Shown: positions 5,528 through 7,728 of the stretch, one piece after another
How positions within the stretch are numbered: position 1 is the stretch's first letter
Layout: the number at the start of each line of letters is the position of its first letter
NCBI GenBank assembly: GCA_934644855.1
Contig: CAKUDJ010000030.1
Span: forward strand, 1 to 7,728
From: an uncultured Elusimicrobiales bacterium
GTDB lineage: Bacteria; Elusimicrobiota; Elusimicrobia; Elusimicrobiales; Elusimicrobiaceae
Length of the DNA stretch: 7,728 bases
Direction of reading: 5' to 3'
Position numbers and translations under genes: made by a program
The notes under the pieces: model-generated
What the model was told of the DNA's origin: nothing
Database searches by the model: none
What the model saw: only the letters and a program-made list of their open reading frames with translations

Positions 5528-6517
5528 ATGACTAATGTACCCGTCAAAAGATTAAAAGAAATTTTGCACGCCTTTAACGGCCAACAAATTATTGTAGTGG
5601 GCGATATTATGTTGGACCATTTTATTAAAGGTGATGTGACGCGCATTTCACCGGAAGCCCCGGTGCCGGTAGTGGCCGTAAAAAAGGAATTTTTTGTGGC
5701 CGGCGGCGCAGGCAACGTAGCCGTAAACCTTTCCGCCTTGGGGGCCAAGCCGGTGTTGGTTTCCGTAGTAGGAAACGACTTGGGCGGCGAAATGCTAAAA
5801 GGTTTCTTGCGGGATAAAAAGGTAGACCTGCGCGGCGTGGCCGAAGACCCCAACCGCCCTACCACCCAAAAAATACGCGTCATGGCGGAACAACAGCAAA
5901 TCGTGCGTTTTGACCGCGAAAGTAAAAAAACGGTGGACTCCGGCGTAGGCGCCCAATGTATGGAAAGTTTTAAGTCCGCCTTAAAAACGGCCAAAGGCGT
6001 TGTCTTGTCCGACTACGGCAAAGGTATGCTCAGTGACCATAACATCCAGGATATTATTTCCCTTTGCCGCAAAAAAAATATCCCGGTATGCGTGGACCCC
6101 AAAATAGACAATTTCAAAAAATACAAACACATTACCTGCATGACCCCCAACACCAAAGAAGCCTGGGAAGGCGTGGGAGAGTCCCCCCGCTCCGGCGAAG
6201 AAGCCATTACGGAACTGGGCCAAAAAATCTTAAAAATGTTGGATGCGGATTCCATTTTAATTACCCGCAGCGCCGACGGTATGAGCCTGTTTGAAAAAGG
6301 CAAAAAATATCCTTCCACCGTTAAAGCCACCGCACGCGAAGTGTTTGACGTGACGGGTGCCGGGGATACGGTTATATCCGTATTAACCTTGGCCTTGGCG
6401 GCGGGCGCCACGCTTCAGGAAGCGGCGGTGCTTTCCAACTTTGCGGCGGGCATTGTAGTAGGCAAATCCGGCACCGCCACCACCACCATAGAAGAAATTG
6501 AAGGGGTGCTGGCGTGA
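5528..6517 (+). CDS. rfaE1: D-glycero-beta-D-manno-heptose 7-phosphate kinase (HldE domain I type)
   Basis: This cytoplasmic PfkB-family kinase phosphorylates heptose 7-phosphate at C1, giving the 1,7-bisphosphate that GmhB then dephosphorylates. At 329 residues it is only the kinase half of the bifunctional HldE; the cytidylyltransferase-like half is not fused and is not in the window. Motifs include VVGDIMLDHFIKGDVTRISP (23-42), typical of RfaE domain I, the GGAGNVAVNLSALG block (59-72), SDYGKGML (161-168) and the PfkB signature DVTGAGDT (274-281) with catalytic Asp280. LALAAGATLQEAAVLSNFAAGIVVGKSGT near the C-terminus is also characteristic. AGGAG at 5513-5517 supports the ATG at 5528. The stop overlaps the kdsB start by 4 nt. 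Confidence 0.95.
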   Translation: MTNVPVKRLKEILHAFNGQQIIVVGDIMLDHFIKGDVTRISPEAPVPVVAVKKEFFVAGGAGNVAVNLSALGAKPVLVSVVGNDLGGEMLKGFLRDKKVDLRGVAEDPNRPTTQKIRVMAEQQQIVRFDRESKKTVDSGVGAQCMESFKSALKTAKGVVLSDYGKGMLSDHNIQDIISLCRKKNIPVCVDPKIDNFKKYKHITCMTPNTKEAWEGVGESPRSGEEAITELGQKILKMLDADSILITRSADGMSLFEKGKKYPSTVKATAREVFDVTGAGDTVISVLTLALAAGATLQEAAVLSNFAAGIVVGKSGTATTTIEEIEGVLA

Positions 6518-7254
6518 GCGACGTTTTAATAGCCGTTCCGGCGCGCTACGGCTCCTCCCGCCTGCCCGGCAAAATTGTAAAAATACTGGCGGGCAAGCCG
6601 GTTATCCAACGCACGTATGAAAAATGCTTACAGGCCGCCGTGGGGGATGTGATTATTGCCACGGAAGCCCAAATTGTGGCGGACACCTGCGCCCGGTTTG
6701 GGGCCAAAGCCATTTTGACCAGCGCCGCCTGCCAAAGCGGTACGGACCGCATTTACGAGGCCGCCCAAGGCCGTACGGAACAATTTATTATCAATGTGCA
6801 AGGGGACGAGCCGTTTATAGACCCCGCCACCATTGTAAAAATCGTCCAATTATTAAAAAGTGACCCCGCCTGCGATATTGCCACGGCGGTTATTGCCACG
6901 ACGGATGACAAAATAGTTGATAACCCCAACTGCGTAAAAGCCGTGCTGACGGCGGACAAGCGGGCGTTGTATTTTTCCCGCTCCCGCGTGCCGTACAAAC
7001 GCCAGCCGGACGAGGCGGCCTTAAAAGCCCCGTATTGGAAGCATTGCGGCATTTACGGCTACCGCCGCGCGGCGTTGGAAAAATTTGTCCACCTGCCGGT
7101 AAGTCCGCTGGAAAAACTGGAAAAACTGGAACAGTTGCGTGCGCTGGAGGCGGGGATGTGTATTAAATGTGTGGAAATCCAACCCTCCGGCCCGGCCATT
7201 GATACGGAGGCGGACTTAAAAGCGGCCGAAGACTATTTGAAACAGCACGAATAA
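6514..7254 (+). CDS. kdsB: 3-deoxy-manno-octulosonate cytidylyltransferase (CMP-Kdo synthetase)
   Basis: KdsB activates Kdo with CTP to CMP-Kdo in the cytoplasm, the donor used by the Kdo transferase on lipid IVA. The 246-residue length is standard. Conserved elements are IAVPARYGSSRLPGK (6-20), the CTP-binding start; SGTDRI (75-80); NVQGDEP (94-100), with Asp98 a likely magnesium ligand; KHCGIYGYRR (176-185); SPLEKLEKLEQLRALEAG (197-214); and the terminal AIDTEADL (228-235). The start is GTG at 6514 in a GTGA overlap with the rfaE1 stop. AAGGGG at 6501-6506 is 7 nt upstream and decides this start. Coupled translation with rfaE1 is likely. The product uses CTP, the compound made by the next gene, pyrG. 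Confidence 0.96.
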   Translation: MSDVLIAVPARYGSSRLPGKIVKILAGKPVIQRTYEKCLQAAVGDVIIATEAQIVADTCARFGAKAILTSAACQSGTDRIYEAAQGRTEQFIINVQGDEPFIDPATIVKIVQLLKSDPACDIATAVIATTDDKIVDNPNCVKAVLTADKRALYFSRSRVPYKRQPDEAALKAPYWKHCGIYGYRRAALEKFVHLPVSPLEKLEKLEQLRALEAGMCIKCVEIQPSGPAIDTEADLKAAEDYLKQHE

Positions 7255-7256
7255 CA

Positions 7257-7289
7257 GGGGCTCCCGCCTGGCGGGGGCTTCCCTCTTTT
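7257..7289 (+). terminator. Probable intrinsic terminator after kdsB
   Basis: Two nt after the kdsB stop, GGGGCTCCCG (7257-7266) can pair with CGGGGGCTTC (7272-7281), including three G-T wobbles, around a CCTGG loop. CCTCTTTTA follows, giving a short imperfect T-tract. Termination may be partial, leaving some read-through into pyrG. Confidence 0.5.
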
Positions 7290-7290
7290 A

Positions 7291-7728
<438 letters not shown>

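Noticed and set aside
7108..7131. Tandem CTGGAAAAA units in kdsB
   Set aside because: They encode the conserved LEKLEKLE segment of KdsB, so protein conservation explains the repeat.

Overview
The window looks like a stretch of chromosome from a Gram-negative, LPS-making bacterium of moderate GC content. It carries lipid A late-step genes (lpxK and an LpxL-family acyltransferase), two ADP-heptose pathway genes (gmhB and a stand-alone rfaE1 kinase), the Kdo-activating kdsB and the start of pyrG. A separate RfaE domain I kinase and a DUF3108 lipoprotein inside the LPS block recall Elusimicrobiota or a similar deep-branching didermic phylum. That placement is a guess from gene content and was not tested. 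No plasmid, phage, transposase or CRISPR signature is visible.

Layout. (1) Positions 1-1378, plus strand: two adjacent NodB-fold (CE4 polysaccharide deacetylase) proteins. The first, cut by the left edge, has an intact active site. The second is membrane-anchored and has lost most catalytic and metal-binding residues. (2) Positions 1379-1708: a gene-free convergent gap packed with hairpins. Two terminator-like stems sit about 25 nt from the flanking stop codons. Between them lies a 100-nt imperfect palindrome of about 35 bp with 15-bp inverted ends and near-identical flanking heptamers. (3) Positions 1709-2794, minus strand: lpxK. (4) Positions 2795-2901: a short divergent promoter region with alternating GGCAA/TTGCC arms and a perfect TATAAT placed 5 nt before the next ATG. 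(5) Positions 2902-5477, plus strand: an overlapping operon of LpxL-family acyltransferase, gmhB and a DUF3108 lipoprotein. (6) Positions 5528-7254: rfaE1 and kdsB, overlapping by 4 nt, behind their own TATAAT and Shine-Dalgarno. (7) Positions 7255-7345: a hairpin-rich leader ending in a T7 tract, followed by pyrG (CTP synthase), which runs off the right edge.

How the genes fit together. RfaE1 makes heptose 1,7-bisphosphate and GmhB removes the 7-phosphate, so consecutive ADP-heptose enzymes lie two genes apart. KdsB makes CMP-Kdo from Kdo and CTP, and PyrG supplies CTP. LpxK phosphorylates the lipid A disaccharide at 4' and the LpxL-family enzyme adds a secondary acyl chain. The block therefore supplies the lipid A-Kdo-heptose inner core. 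The deacetylase pair may act on an envelope polysaccharide, and the DUF3108 lipoprotein is a candidate envelope factor of unknown role.

Most of the window is conventional. The parts most worth a second look are the degenerate deacetylase partner, the palindromic element in the convergent gap, the apparently leaderless acyltransferase gene with its operator-like arms, and the pyrG leader.
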